NCBI RefSeq assembly: GCF_003013405.1
Contig: NZ_PXZL01000004.1
Coordinates: 251,961-315,960, forward strand
Length of the DNA: 64,000 nt
Direction: 5' to 3'
From: Brevibacillus formosus
Lineage (GTDB): Bacteria; Bacillota; Bacilli; Brevibacillales; Brevibacillaceae
The notes under the pieces: generated by a model
What the model was told of the DNA's origin: nothing
The model's database searches: none
The model's input: only the letters and a program-made list of their open reading frames with translations
Translations under genes and position numbers: made by a program
Part shown: positions 52,545-62,001 of the stretch, one piece after another
How the letters are laid out: each line of letters opens with the position of its first letter
Position numbering within the stretch: the stretch's first letter is position 1

Positions 52545-53237
52545 CTACCGCAAAGCAGCCTCCACAGCCGCTTTTGCATGAATCGCAGTCGTATCAAATA
52601 CCGGGACCGTGCAATCTTGGGCTGTGATCAATAGACCGATTTCCGTGCAACCGAGGATGACTGCCTCAGCGCCTTCCTTGACCAGTCGCTCAATAATCGC
52701 CTGGTAAGTACGTTTGGATTCTTCGCGAATGATCCCGACGCACAGCTCGTGGTAAATGATGTCATGGACGAGTGTTCGCTCTTGTTCATCCGGCAACAGT
52801 ACCTCTAATCCATGAACATCACGCAGACGCCCTGTATAGAAATCCTGTTCCATCGTAAAGCGCGTCGCAAGCAGTGCCACTCGTTTATGCCCATGGTTCG
52901 CGATCGCTTGCGCTGTCGCATCGGCGATATGCAGAAATGGCAGGCTGGTCGCTTCCTCGATGGCATAGGCCAGCTTGTGCATCGTATTCGTACAAAGAAC
53001 GATCAGGTCGGCTCCTGCCGCTTCCAGACTTTTTGCCGCAAGCGCCATCCGCTCGCCGGCTTCTTCCCATCGTCCTTCTCGTTGCATTTCTTCGATCTCG
53101 GCAAAATCTACAGAATACAGGATACTTTTTGCCGAATGCAAGCCGCCCAGCTGCTCCTTGACGGTTTCATTGATCAAACGGTAGTAGACCAAGGAGGACT
53201 CCCAGCTCATGCCGCCAATTAATCCGATTGTTTTCAT
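52545..53237 (-). CDS. Aspartate/glutamate racemase-family protein
   Basis: 230 residues. Starts KTIGLIGGMSWESSLVYYR and carries both catalytic cysteine motifs of the family, LIVLCTNTMHKLA and AVILGCTEIGLL. It resembles YgeA-type broad-specificity amino-acid racemases. It should interconvert L- and D-amino acids without a cofactor; the exact substrate cannot be read. It follows the RmlD-like gene by six bases and shares its transcript. Ribosome site within AAAGGAGAG. Confidence 0.88.
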   Translation of the reverse strand: MKTIGLIGGMSWESSLVYYRLINETVKEQLGGLHSAKSILYSVDFAEIEEMQREGRWEEAGERMALAAKSLEAAGADLIVLCTNTMHKLAYAIEEATSLPFLHIADATAQAIANHGHKRVALLATRFTMEQDFYTGRLRDVHGLEVLLPDEQERTLVHDIIYHELCVGIIREESKRTYQAIIERLVKEGAEAVILGCTEIGLLITAQDCTVPVFDTTAIHAKAAVEAALR

Positions 53238-53243
53238 TGTTCT

Positions 53244-54131
53244 CTACTCTCCTTTGTCGTTATCGTTTTCATTTGCGTTTTCCCATCCCGCCTGACGAAA
53301 ACGGGTCTGTAGCAGTTCATGCGCCTTTTTCGTACACAACGAAGTATCCAACGGAATCCCTCGTTCCAGTGCCTCCACTTCTGTTAACAAGGTTTCTTTT
53401 ACACCATCAGCATTCAGCCCTAATGCCAGAGCCATCGCTTTGTAAAAAGAATAATAACTCTCTTTCTTTGCTGGACCGAGATGAAGGGTTCCAAGGTAAG
53501 AGCCGTGCAGCAATTCGTGGATGGCCTTTCCCACATCTTCCACATGGACAAACGTCTTGTGCAAATTACCTGACCGGCTTACTTCTCTGCCAGCTTCCAG
53601 CTCTGCACACATCGAAGCGACGCGTTTATCCCATTGCCCAACCGCATTTCGACCATAGATCGGGCCCACTCGCACGATAACATGATTGGGATGCCGCTCA
53701 CGAATGCGTGCTTCCCCTCGTATTTTGGCATTCGAATAAGCAGCTAACTGATTTCTCTCATCTAATGGCTCGGGATAATCTTGTTCCCGATAAGAGCCCG
53801 TTCCTCTTCCGAAAATACCGTCTGTGGAGATGAAGATGAATTTGCTCTTTTCCGGCAAATGAGAAAGCAGAGCATCCAAGCCTTTTTCTATTAGCTCTCG
53901 TTCATCTGTTGCACTCATCAACGCCCAAATGACAACATTCGGTGAAAACTCTTGCAGTATGGCTAAAAAAGAAGGGGTGTCAGTCACATCGACCCGAAGC
54001 AATTGATGGACAGCTTGTGCAGAAAAGCATGTACCCATCAGATCAATGGCATTATCCCGCAAAAGCTCCTGATAGATTTGACTTCCCAAGTAGCCGCTAG
54101 CCCCGAGCAACAATACGCGGCGTTTCTCCAT
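53244..54131 (-). CDS. RmlD-like NAD(P)-dependent reductase (extended SDR)
   Basis: 295 residues from MEKRRVLLLGASGYLG; the ATG at 54131 follows GGAGGGGG, and the frame open further upstream to 54245 lacks a site. Rossmann motif GASGYLGSQIYQ, the strand FIFISTDGIFG and an active-site pattern S/T-x-YxxxK (AAYSNAKIRGEARI) place it with dTDP-4-dehydrorhamnose reductase-like proteins. In this context, next to a racemase-type gene and away from sugar-nucleotide genes, the substrate is uncertain. Confidence 0.82.
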   Translation of the reverse strand: MEKRRVLLLGASGYLGSQIYQELLRDNAIDLMGTCFSAQAVHQLLRVDVTDTPSFLAILQEFSPNVVIWALMSATDERELIEKGLDALLSHLPEKSKFIFISTDGIFGRGTGSYREQDYPEPLDERNQLAAYSNAKIRGEARIRERHPNHVIVRVGPIYGRNAVGQWDKRVASMCAELEAGREVSRSGNLHKTFVHVEDVGKAIHELLHGSYLGTLHLGPAKKESYYSFYKAMALALGLNADGVKETLLTEVEALERGIPLDTSLCTKKAHELLQTRFRQAGWENANENDNDKGE

Positions 54132-54395
54132 GGTATGTCCCCCTCCATCACTTACCACTTCCATTATGATCCAATATACCACTATCCTCCATCTAGATCG
54201 ACACATAAATAGCCCAATCACCTCATGAAAAAGAGGTGTTTTCATAGATCTTTTTCATAGGTAAACCCCAAGGCTTTCTGGATGGAGGCGCTTTTGTACT
54301 TAGATTCTAAAGTGTTTGTTGACGAAATGGGTATATCGAGGTCTGTTGCAAACCTGCTTGCGCCCGGCGTAATAAATTTTAATTTACGACATCGA

Positions 54396-55427
54396 TTATT
54401 CAGAACGGTATAACTGCCCGCATGCCGCGTTTATGTCTGATCCGAATTGAGTTCGGACCGTGACGCTTATCCCCTTTGACTTTAAGATCCGAACAAACGC
54501 TTTAATCCGAGAATGATCTGATTGCCGATAGCTGTCCGGCGTAACTTCGGTCGAATTGAAGGGAATCAGGTTAACGTGGTAGAGATGTTCCCAAGATCCC
54601 CTTCCCCTTAGCAACTCGGCAACTGCTTCCGCATGCGCTGTCGAGTCGTTTACTCCACGAAGAAGAATATAAGCAATATACACCTTTCTCCCTGTTTCCC
54701 GGATGTGACGATCCAATGCCATCAGTACGTCGCGGACTGGGAATCGGTCGTTGATCGGCATCAGCTCGCTTCGCTGATCGTCGAAAGGCGAATGCAACGA
54801 GAAGGTTAGATTGACCTGGGGAAACTCCTGCGTCAGCTTTTCGATCCCCGGCAACAGGCCGATCGTGGAAATCGTAATTCGTCGATGTCCTAAAGCAAAG
54901 AGAGAAGGGTCGGTCAATATCGTCATGGCATCAAAAATATGCGGATTGGCGAGCGCCTCCCCCATGCCCATGAATGAGATGCTGTCCAAAGAGTGGCCGT
55001 TCAAGCGAAAGTACAGCAATTGGTCGGTAATTTCGTCGGCGGTCAGATTTCGTTTCAAACCAATCGTTCCGGTAGCACAAAACTTGCACCCGAATCCGCA
55101 GCCGCACTGTGTGGAAATACAATACGATTTCCACCCCCGCTCATAAGTAAGTCGTACAGCCTCCACCTGTTCGTCGCCCGGAATCGCAAACAGCACCTTG
55201 CTAACCTGTTTCGACGTGAGTTCCTTTACCGGAGCGATACTGCAAACGTTCGGACCAAGTATCCGGTTCAACTCGTCGCGCAAAAATTTGGGTAGTATGG
55301 TCATCCGTTCGTATTCGCCGATGTTTTGCTTGAAAATGGCGTCCATAATCTGGGCATACCGATACTCGGGCTGCTTGCATTCGGACAATATTCGCCGAAT
55401 CGTTTCATATTTCGAGGTTAGTTTCAT
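54396..55427 (-). CDS. clbC: Cfr-like 23S rRNA (adenine-2503-C8) methyltransferase
   Basis: 343 residues. The radical-SAM triad is CKFCATG within TQCGCGFGCKFCATGTIG. Motifs ISFMGMGEALAN, NLTFSLHSPFDDQRSELMPI, VYIAYILLRGVNDS and a terminal QFGSDINAACGQL follow Cfr very closely, more than RlmN. The conserved cysteines of Cfr catalysis (radical-SAM cluster and the near-terminal C of INAACGQL) are there. Cfr methylates C8 of A2503 in 23S rRNA and gives resistance to phenicols, lincosamides, oxazolidinones, pleuromutilins and streptogramin A. Bacillales chromosomal relatives are named Clb/Clc; the symbol here is by resemblance to ClbC of Brevibacillus brevis. RBS AAGGAG. Confidence 0.88.
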   Translation of the reverse strand: MKLTSKYETIRRILSECKQPEYRYAQIMDAIFKQNIGEYERMTILPKFLRDELNRILGPNVCSIAPVKELTSKQVSKVLFAIPGDEQVEAVRLTYERGWKSYCISTQCGCGFGCKFCATGTIGLKRNLTADEITDQLLYFRLNGHSLDSISFMGMGEALANPHIFDAMTILTDPSLFALGHRRITISTIGLLPGIEKLTQEFPQVNLTFSLHSPFDDQRSELMPINDRFPVRDVLMALDRHIRETGRKVYIAYILLRGVNDSTAHAEAVAELLRGRGSWEHLYHVNLIPFNSTEVTPDSYRQSDHSRIKAFVRILKSKGISVTVRTQFGSDINAACGQLYRSE

Positions 55428-55951
55428 GTCTTCTCCTTACTGCCGGAGAAACCATATAAAGCAACCGTCAATGGGCGCTATGACACGTTATTCATCTATA
55501 TAGAAAAAGCGCATACGTTTGCAGACAGATTACTACGTGCATCTGTCGATAAATAGGTAAATCTCCGGCAACCGATTTATTTGTTTGTGAACCGCTTCAC
55601 ACAATTGGAACCGGTTCACATAATCATCTACAACCTCAATCTCCATCGCTTTCATCCTCCTAGAAATGGTTTAGGCTTATCTCTTGTCAGAATAAAAAAA
55701 GAGCTACAAGAAAGTTACCTTTCCTGTAGCTCAAAAAATACGACACATCCAACCCATTGCAGGGTATAAAAAGGATATATTTTCTGAGTGAAAAGAATAA
55801 GGTAACGATCTTGCCAATAAAGAATAAGACAAATTCTGCTTTATTCTTTAAAAAAGTGGCAAGAATGATTACATTATCCTCTTCATCTCCTATCGTTAAT
55901 TGTCAGCACGATTTTAACATACCAGTTTCTGCATGACAACATCCTTGAGTC
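55428..55951. other. Gene-free interval upstream of the Cfr-like gene
   Basis: 524 bases. It contains the leader of the Cfr-like gene (a six-codon ORF MNNVS at 55495-55478 without ribosome site), the hairpin at 55701-55732 and AT-rich sequence. An ORF on the plus strand at 55581-55769 has no ribosome site and overlaps the hairpin, so it is not called. No repeat or RNA gene was recognised. Confidence 0.6.
55701..55732. terminator. Bidirectional terminator in the gene-free interval
   Basis: GAGCTACAAGAAAG pairs with CTTTCCTGTAGCTC (one mismatch) with A7 on the left and A6 on the right; on the minus strand a T-run follows. Suited to end transcripts of the secreted protein gene at 55952. Confidence 0.75.
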
Positions 55952-57403
55952 CTACTCTTCGACCTTACCTGTCAGGGCATTGATATTGTTACCATCTATG
56001 CAATAGGCAAGAACCGGTTTGGCCAATCTCTTTCCATTAATAAATGGGTAGATGTATAGCAGTTCAGTGGGTTTCTCTGACAAGGCCTTGGCTGCTGCAT
56101 CTATGGAGACAGCCTTCCTCTTATCCGGGAGCTTGGCGGGATTTTGGTGGAGCTTTTGATAGTAGTCGGTGATTTTCCCCGTGACTCCATTCACACCAAT
56201 ATCAATGCTTCGGCCGTATATCAGCGGAAGTCCCTCAACAGATGGCACAAACTCTACTACATACTCATGTGGATTCTGTGTATCAGGATTCACCATGTAG
56301 TAGAACTCCTTTTCTTCTTGTTTGAGATATGGTTGCAGGAACTGAACAGCTTTCTCAAGAGCCTGCTTTTCCGACAATGTTGGCTTCCCTTTTTGGGGTT
56401 CGGCGTTCGAATTGCTTATAAAACCGATCACAACGCCATCCTTCGTAAACAAAACCTCATTTTCATCAGGGGAAACATAGACTCTTTCCTTCTCGTCTCT
56501 GACGCCGTTGAAGGTACTTCCCTTCAAGCTGATACCAAACTCGCTTTCATAAATCCGGGTTGCCTCCTGCTCATTCTTCACCTTTACTACCTTTCCACCA
56601 GGTGTGAGGGAGATTGGTTTCCACCTCCAGGTTATGTATTGCCGATTAGGGATCAACTCAGCTCCTGTTACTGCGTCCAAATAATGGGAGCCTACAGTGT
56701 TGTAGACGAGATCGGTTTTATTTTCATCAAGGATGTACATGAGTTGCAGTTGAGGTGGGATAAAGCGACTGAGCTGATCTTTCTTCATCGCTTGGGCTGG
56801 GGGGAGGAAATCAGCTGGATTAATGTTTGTCAGCGTGTTTTCTCCTGCCGAAACGTAAGTTACCTGTCCCGCACTGTTTACTGACAACCGAAACTCATCG
56901 CCAACTACCTCGATGCCATTTACATAGCGGCTATAGATGACATCCCCTGCAGGAACCCGCGTTACCTTGTACAGGCTACGCATTTCACCGATCCACCCCT
57001 CCATGAAGGTATCGGCGCTATTATAGGCCAGCTTGTCATCAGGATTTTCAAGATCCTTGTCATCCCAATGATACGTAAGCAGTTTCCCTGTTTCTGCATG
57101 GATATTGGCTATGGCAAAAAATTCATTATTTTTTTCATAAAGGATCTCGTACACAGGCTGGTCTTTCGTGACTAAGGTAACATATCTTGATGTGTCATCG
57201 AGCGCTGGGAAGAGCATTTGCAGCTTTTGCTCCGTTCGTTTTGCCTTTTCGCTTAACTGATTTTCCGGAAGGCGAGCTGCTGCTTGTTGGTTCCCTGTCT
57301 GATTTGCCATGACTGTGCCCGAGGCTGGTGACAGGAGCAGTGTGGCTATTAGGAGTGCGCTACTTGCCAGTACAGGATAACGCCTTTGAGAGGTCGAGGT
57401 CAT
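55952..57403 (-). CDS. Secreted YcdB/PepSY-like protein
   Basis: 483 residues from MTSTSQRRYPVLASS; the ATG at 57403 has GGGGGA seven bases ahead. A signal peptide (SSALLIATLLLSPASG) leads to export. The mature protein repeats YcdB/YcdC and PepSY-like units (e.g. FFAIANIHAETGKLLTYHWD, LPLIYGRSIDIGVNGVTGKI), known from exported Bacillales proteins thought to inhibit or fold peptidases. No anchor or S-layer domain is visible. Monocistronic. Function not proven. Confidence 0.75.
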   Translation of the reverse strand: MTSTSQRRYPVLASSALLIATLLLSPASGTVMANQTGNQQAAARLPENQLSEKAKRTEQKLQMLFPALDDTSRYVTLVTKDQPVYEILYEKNNEFFAIANIHAETGKLLTYHWDDKDLENPDDKLAYNSADTFMEGWIGEMRSLYKVTRVPAGDVIYSRYVNGIEVVGDEFRLSVNSAGQVTYVSAGENTLTNINPADFLPPAQAMKKDQLSRFIPPQLQLMYILDENKTDLVYNTVGSHYLDAVTGAELIPNRQYITWRWKPISLTPGGKVVKVKNEQEATRIYESEFGISLKGSTFNGVRDEKERVYVSPDENEVLFTKDGVVIGFISNSNAEPQKGKPTLSEKQALEKAVQFLQPYLKQEEKEFYYMVNPDTQNPHEYVVEFVPSVEGLPLIYGRSIDIGVNGVTGKITDYYQKLHQNPAKLPDKRKAVSIDAAAKALSEKPTELLYIYPFINGKRLAKPVLAYCIDGNNINALTGKVEE

Positions 57404-57506
57404 ACGTGTATCCCCCATCTTTTCTTGACGTTGAAGCTCACACAATAAGACGGTGTTTGGAAAAAATAGTCACCTTACCATATGCGGAAAGTATAACAAA
57501 GAGAAA

Positions 57507-57527
57507 AAGGGCCCTTATAAGGCCCTT
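57507..57527 (-). terminator. Terminator of the oxamate operon
   Basis: AAGGGCC and GGCCCTT form a short GC stem; on the minus strand TTTTTCTC follows. About 36 bases after the stop of the deaminase gene. Confidence 0.75.
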
Positions 57528-57562
57528 ACATCCGTGTTTCTATTCTGCTATTCAGTTACCCA

Positions 57563-58015
57563 CTACTCTCTGTTCAGTTGATGAAAGTGGGTAAACAACT
57601 GATCGCAGTCCTCACGCTTCTCGACCTTGATCATGTTCAAAACGCTCTGATCCTTACCGGAAAAATAGTCGCGAAGATGCTTATCCGAAAAACCGTTCTC
57701 ATGCGCATCCTCCGCAGTTGAGCAGTAATGAACAACCTTGATGCCAGACCAAATGATAGCGCCCACGCACATCGGGCAAGGCTCGCATGTCGCGTAAATT
57801 TCGCAGCCTGTCAGATTCATCGTGCCCAGCGTCTTGCACGCTTCGCGAATGGCTACCATCTCTGCGTGCTGGGACGGGTCCATATCTGCTATCATGCGAT
57901 TGCTGCATACGGCGATGATTTCGTCCCCTTTCACGACAGCCGCTCCAAAAGGCCCGCCGAGCTTGTTGTTCATGCCTTCCATCGTTTTTTCCACTGCCAG
58001 CTTCATGTAATCCAT
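57563..58015 (-). CDS. guaD: Guanine deaminase-like nucleobase deaminase
   Basis: 150 residues of the cytidine/guanine deaminase fold. The zinc site is HAEMVAIREACK plus CEPCPMCVGAI, with the proton-shuttling Glu in HAE. Early motif GGPFGAAVVKGDEII is as in GuaD of Bacillus, and the C-terminal HENGFSDK/ LRDYFSG region also fits it better than TadA. Guanine deaminase converts guanine to xanthine. As the last gene of the operon it links purine breakdown with the oxamate enzymes encoded upstream. The exact base it uses is uncertain. Start follows GGGAGG. Confidence 0.78.
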   Translation of the reverse strand: MDYMKLAVEKTMEGMNNKLGGPFGAAVVKGDEIIAVCSNRMIADMDPSQHAEMVAIREACKTLGTMNLTGCEIYATCEPCPMCVGAIIWSGIKVVHYCSTAEDAHENGFSDKHLRDYFSGKDQSVLNMIKVEKREDCDQLFTHFHQLNRE

Positions 58016-58042
58016 AGACTTGCATCCTCCCTCAAGAGGCTT

Positions 58043-58993
58043 TTATTTTACGATGTGTGTCCCTGCTTTGTTCGTAATCGCGTCCTTTAAGCTCTCTGGG
58101 TTCGTAATGATCACACTTGACCCGTTTTTCTCCAAAAAGCTCAGGCTTGCCTCGATTTTTGGCAGCATGCTGCCTTTTGCGAAGTGCTCCTCACGAACGT
58201 ATTGCTTCGTTTCCTCTACCGTGATGCGCTCCAGCGCCTTTTGATTCGGCTTGCCGAAGTTAATGCACACCTGCGGAACACCTGTCGTAATGATCAATGT
58301 CTGTGCATCGATTTGCTCTGCCAGCAAGCTGGTGGCAAAATCCTTGTCGATGACAGCATCAATCCCATCGTACGTATTTTCGTCCGTTTTCACAACCGGA
58401 ATACCACCGCCGCCAACAGCGACTACCACATATCCCGTTTCGATCAACGATTTAATTGCGTCTTTTTCCACGATGTCGATTGGCTTTGGAGAAGGAACCA
58501 CTCTTCTGTAGCCGCGACCGGAATCCTCGATAAATACCCAGTCCGGATGCTCTTTGCGCATCTCTTCCGCTTGCTCAAGCGTGAAGAAGGAGCCGACTGG
58601 CTTCGTTGGATTCTGGAAGTTCGGATCATCCTTGCTGACTTCCACCTGTGTGATGACGCTCGCCACTCTTTTGTTGATTCCTCTTTTGGCAAATTCGTTG
58701 GTGAGTGCCTGCTGGATTTGGTAGCCGATTCCCCCCTGCGTATCCGCCACGCAATTGACCAGCGGGATTGTAGGCATTCCGGACACTTCATTGGCGATTT
58801 CGCATCGTTGCAAAGCAAATCCAACCTGGGGTCCGTTGCCATGAGTAACAACAACGTTGTAACCTTCTTGCACCATGTCTGCTATATTTGCTGCGGTTTC
58901 ACATACGGCTTCATATTGGTCTTGAATTGTGTTGCGACCATTATCCTTAACCAATGAGTTGCCGCCGATTGCAACAATTACGAGTTTTTCCAC
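58043..58993 (-). CDS. allK: Carbamate kinase (ArcC/AllK-like)
   Basis: 316 residues from a GTG at 58993 behind GGGAGAAG. Signatures VIVAIGGNSLVKDNGRNTIQ, VVTHGNGPQVGFAL, GYVVVAVGGGGIPVV and VIDKDFATSLLAEQI define carbamate kinase. It transfers phosphate from carbamoyl phosphate to ADP, making ATP, CO2 and NH3. In this operon the carbamoyl phosphate would come from the AllFGH oxamate carbamoyltransferase, so the pair would give energy from allantoin-derived oxalurate. ArcA and ArcB are absent, which argues against arginine use. Confidence 0.92.
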   Translation of the reverse strand: MEKLVIVAIGGNSLVKDNGRNTIQDQYEAVCETAANIADMVQEGYNVVVTHGNGPQVGFALQRCEIANEVSGMPTIPLVNCVADTQGGIGYQIQQALTNEFAKRGINKRVASVITQVEVSKDDPNFQNPTKPVGSFFTLEQAEEMRKEHPDWVFIEDSGRGYRRVVPSPKPIDIVEKDAIKSLIETGYVVVAVGGGGIPVVKTDENTYDGIDAVIDKDFATSLLAEQIDAQTLIITTGVPQVCINFGKPNQKALERITVEETKQYVREEHFAKGSMLPKIEASLSFLEKNGSSVIITNPESLKDAITNKAGTHIVK

Positions 58994-59011
58994 TGGGCAC
59001 TTCTCCCTTTG

Positions 59012-60499
59012 TTAAGATACTTTTGCAGTTGTTTCACTCTGCGTGATCGTGATTGGTTTGTTCCATTTATAGCACAGCGCATATAAAACGCCGGATATGA
59101 TCGACCCGCTAAGGAATGCTGACTTGCTGATGTTTGTCAACAGTGGCACATTTGGCAAGAAAGAGCCGGATAGCGTAATCAAGAAGCTGACGATCAGTAC
59201 GCCGCATGCCACCATATTTAATCCGTTTTTGTATTCACCGTGTTCACCTGGTTTTACGTAGATAGCAGATAAATCTAGCTTTCTTTTTCTTTCAATAAAG
59301 AAACTAACCAGCATGATCCCCGTAATAGGACCGTACATGGAACCGATAAAGCTATAGAACATATACAGCGCAGCCGTGCCGTCCACCAGCTTCCAAGGTA
59401 AAATGACAGTCCCCAATACAGCTGTCAAGATAGCCGCTGATTTCACTGTAAACATTTTCGGAAGAAGCGCTGTCATTTGCAGTCCAGATGGAAGCAAATT
59501 CCCAAACACAACATAGCTCGTCGAACCTATATTCAGTGCCAGCAACAAAATAATGACGGCAACAGGATTCCCAATTTGATCAATGGCAGCGACGACATTA
59601 AAGTCTTTGATGCCAAACGCGATCTGCGTTCCAACCAACAATCCTACACACGTAATACCAAACAGGATGTAGGATGCAATCATTCCAAGCGGCAGACCAA
59701 TCATTGGAGCTTTCGGGTGTTTTGCCCTTTGCGTAAGGTCTGCGATATTGACAATCGGGCCACCCCAGTTCGATACCAATGCACTTACACATGCGATAAA
59801 TACAAGCCAATTCTCCATCGGTTTGGCAGGAGCATAAGCAAAGATCGGACCAAATCCGCCAGCAACGCTGATCGCCCAAATCGCTGCACCTACGATGAAA
59901 ATATAGATGATCGGTGAAGACCATTTACTAAACAGACTGAGAATTTTCATTCCACCTAAAAACAATCCAACTGTAATGACCCAGAGGATCACATAAGAAA
60001 GCATGGTCGGGAAATCTAATCCGAGAAAATCAAAGCCCGGAACCATCCTTATATAGCCAGGGAATATTTTCTCAAAAATCACATTAAAGGATTGTGCGCC
60101 AATAATTGTTTTTGTCCCAAAAAACACAACACCAGCGATAAGCCCGCGACATATAGCAGGAATGATCGAGCCTTTTACACCAAAGGAGCTGCGCAACAGC
60201 ATCGAATAGCCAATCCCGTACTTCGTTCCCGCATAGCCATTCAACCCATAGCCAGCCGAAACAATCAAGGCAGCAAGCATGACTGCCCACAAGACTTGCG
60301 GAACAGATAATCCGAGGACAAAGAATCCGGCTACCGTCATGTACGACATGAGATTATGCACAGCGCCCATCCATACGGTCACGTAGTTAAAGGTGCCCCA
60401 ATCTCGATTTTCGGAAGTCTTTGGCAAAATATCGTCCGCGTATCCATAGGACTTGAATTCTTCATATGATTCCTTTACGTTTGCTTGTCCCATGTTCAT
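59012..60499 (-). CDS. NCS1-family nucleobase/allantoin permease
   Basis: 495 residues with about twelve membrane helices. The N-terminal region NRDWGTFNYVTVWMGAVHNL is the NCS1 signature seen in cytosine, allantoin and hydantoin permeases. Later NWGGPIVNIADLTQRAK is the family's QR motif. It couples substrate entry to sodium or protons. Within this operon the likely cargo is a purine base, allantoin or a carbamoyl compound such as oxalurate. Start follows AGGAAGGTGA. Confidence 0.88.
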   Translation of the reverse strand: MNMGQANVKESYEEFKSYGYADDILPKTSENRDWGTFNYVTVWMGAVHNLMSYMTVAGFFVLGLSVPQVLWAVMLAALIVSAGYGLNGYAGTKYGIGYSMLLRSSFGVKGSIIPAICRGLIAGVVFFGTKTIIGAQSFNVIFEKIFPGYIRMVPGFDFLGLDFPTMLSYVILWVITVGLFLGGMKILSLFSKWSSPIIYIFIVGAAIWAISVAGGFGPIFAYAPAKPMENWLVFIACVSALVSNWGGPIVNIADLTQRAKHPKAPMIGLPLGMIASYILFGITCVGLLVGTQIAFGIKDFNVVAAIDQIGNPVAVIILLLALNIGSTSYVVFGNLLPSGLQMTALLPKMFTVKSAAILTAVLGTVILPWKLVDGTAALYMFYSFIGSMYGPITGIMLVSFFIERKRKLDLSAIYVKPGEHGEYKNGLNMVACGVLIVSFLITLSGSFLPNVPLLTNISKSAFLSGSIISGVLYALCYKWNKPITITQSETTAKVS

Positions 60500-60571
60500 T
60501 CACCTTCCTCTTTCAACCCAGCTTTCGCAACCTTCTTTTGCTACGAAAGCTGAGTCACCTAGGATGAAAAG

Positions 60572-61999
60572 CTATTCGCTAATCGTTTCCGTTACTGCGA
60601 GCAATGCCTTTTCGAAAGCTTCCATTGGCGGATATGTTATACCCGCACCGATCATGCCGATACCTGCGTCTTTATGCGCAATGGCGGTGTTGATAATCGG
60701 CAGAATGCCTGTTTGGATCACCTGTCGAATATCGATTCCTGTCGGTACTCCGCTAAAGTCGAGGAGTGGAATCGTGACGTTTGGATTTTCTGCTGTCGTA
60801 ATTTCCTTCATCGTGGTGGAGAAGCCGATCGCTTCTTCAACCGTTCCGCCTACGAGCGCAACAATCGCTGGAGCTGCTGCCATCGCGAAGCCGCCGATCC
60901 CGTATGTTTCGGTGATCGCACTGTCCCCGATATCCAAGCCGGAATCCTCTGGCTTGTAGCCTGCAAACATCGGACCAATTACCTTTTGTGCTGGTCCGGT
61001 AAACCAGGTGTTTCCAGCCATGCCGCTTACACGGATACCGAACTCTACCCCATTGCGGGCCATTGTGGTAACAATCGTGCTGTTCTCGATTCCATGTGCT
61101 GCATCCAGCGCGCATTTGCACATCGCCATCCATGTTGGGCCAGAGAAGTAATCGCTGCTCGCTACGAATTCGAATACTTCGCGCTTTTGCTCTTTTGTGA
61201 AATCTGTCTCCAAAATGTACGGAGTCAGCGCTTGAATCAACAAGCTCGTACCTGCGTTGTTGCGGTTGTGGCATTCGTCACCCATGTGCAGTGCTTGCGC
61301 CAGCATGAGACGCAGATCTATTTCACCTGCAATCTTCATTGCATTACGCAGCATTGGCCCCAAAACATCCCGCATCCAGTTCAGACGAGCGATGACAGTT
61401 TCATCGTTGGCACCCATGCGCAAAATTTTAGCCATTTGCTCACTGAGGTTGGTGTAAGCGACGTTGCCATACGTCTTGTTTTTCACCACATGCATGAACA
61501 TCGAAGCGGATGTCACACCTGCCATGGAGCCTACGCAGTTGTGTTCGTGGCATGGCGAGAACGTGATTTCGCCGGAAGCAGCTACCTGTTCAGCTTCCTC
61601 GATGTCTTTTGCCAAGCCTTCGAATACAATTGCTCCGGTTACTGCACCTTTCATTGCTCCGCACATTTTGTCCCAAGTAATAGGCGGACCTGCGTGCAGA
61701 ATCGTGGTTTTAGTCATGCCTGGCACCACATTGATCGCTTGGTCGAAGCCAACGAGCATCGGCTGGGAGTTGATGATACGCTCTACCGCCAGCTTGTTTG
61801 CCGCAGCGATTTTATCAGCGACAGCTGCATTTTCCAGTTTGTCGAGAGCGTTGATCAGCTCAGGCTTTCCGCCGCCTGGTGGCTTCCAATCTAGATGAGA
61901 CGCATTCGCATTTTGCTTGATGATATCGTCTTTGAAAAACTCGATCCCTACGTTGATCGCATGAATTTTCCCGTTAAACAGCTCGTTGATTTTGCTCAT
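60572..61999 (-). CDS. allG: AllG (YlbE, DUF1116) subunit of oxamate carbamoyltransferase
   Basis: 475 residues of the DUF1116 family, starting MSKINELFNGKIHAINVGIE with the near-terminal DWKPPGGGKPELINAL motif. Further conserved stretches are FSPCHEHNCVGSMAGVTSAS, MGDECHNRNNAGTSLL and VRVSGMAGNTWFTG-like IRVSGMAGNTWFTGP. In Escherichia coli YlbE was renamed AllG, one of three subunits that turn oxalurate plus phosphate into oxamate and carbamoyl phosphate. All three subunits are encoded together here, separated by short gaps or overlaps. Ribosome site AAAGGGG. Confidence 0.88.
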   Translation of the reverse strand: MSKINELFNGKIHAINVGIEFFKDDIIKQNANASHLDWKPPGGGKPELINALDKLENAAVADKIAAANKLAVERIINSQPMLVGFDQAINVVPGMTKTTILHAGPPITWDKMCGAMKGAVTGAIVFEGLAKDIEEAEQVAASGEITFSPCHEHNCVGSMAGVTSASMFMHVVKNKTYGNVAYTNLSEQMAKILRMGANDETVIARLNWMRDVLGPMLRNAMKIAGEIDLRLMLAQALHMGDECHNRNNAGTSLLIQALTPYILETDFTKEQKREVFEFVASSDYFSGPTWMAMCKCALDAAHGIENSTIVTTMARNGVEFGIRVSGMAGNTWFTGPAQKVIGPMFAGYKPEDSGLDIGDSAITETYGIGGFAMAAAPAIVALVGGTVEEAIGFSTTMKEITTAENPNVTIPLLDFSGVPTGIDIRQVIQTGILPIINTAIAHKDAGIGMIGAGITYPPMEAFEKALLAVTETISE

Positions 62000-62001
62000 G
62001 A

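Noticed and set aside
55478-55495. Six-codon leader peptide (MNNVS) ahead of the Cfr-like gene, as for inducible resistance genes
   Set aside because: No Shine-Dalgarno sequence and no clear alternative hairpins pairing with the methyltransferase start; could be chance.
55581-55769. 62-codon plus-strand ORF upstream of the Cfr-like gene
   Set aside because: No ribosome site, spans a bidirectional terminator, no domain.
59477-59917. 146-codon plus-strand ORF opposite the NCS1 permease
   Set aside because: Antisense shadow of a membrane protein gene with biased codons.
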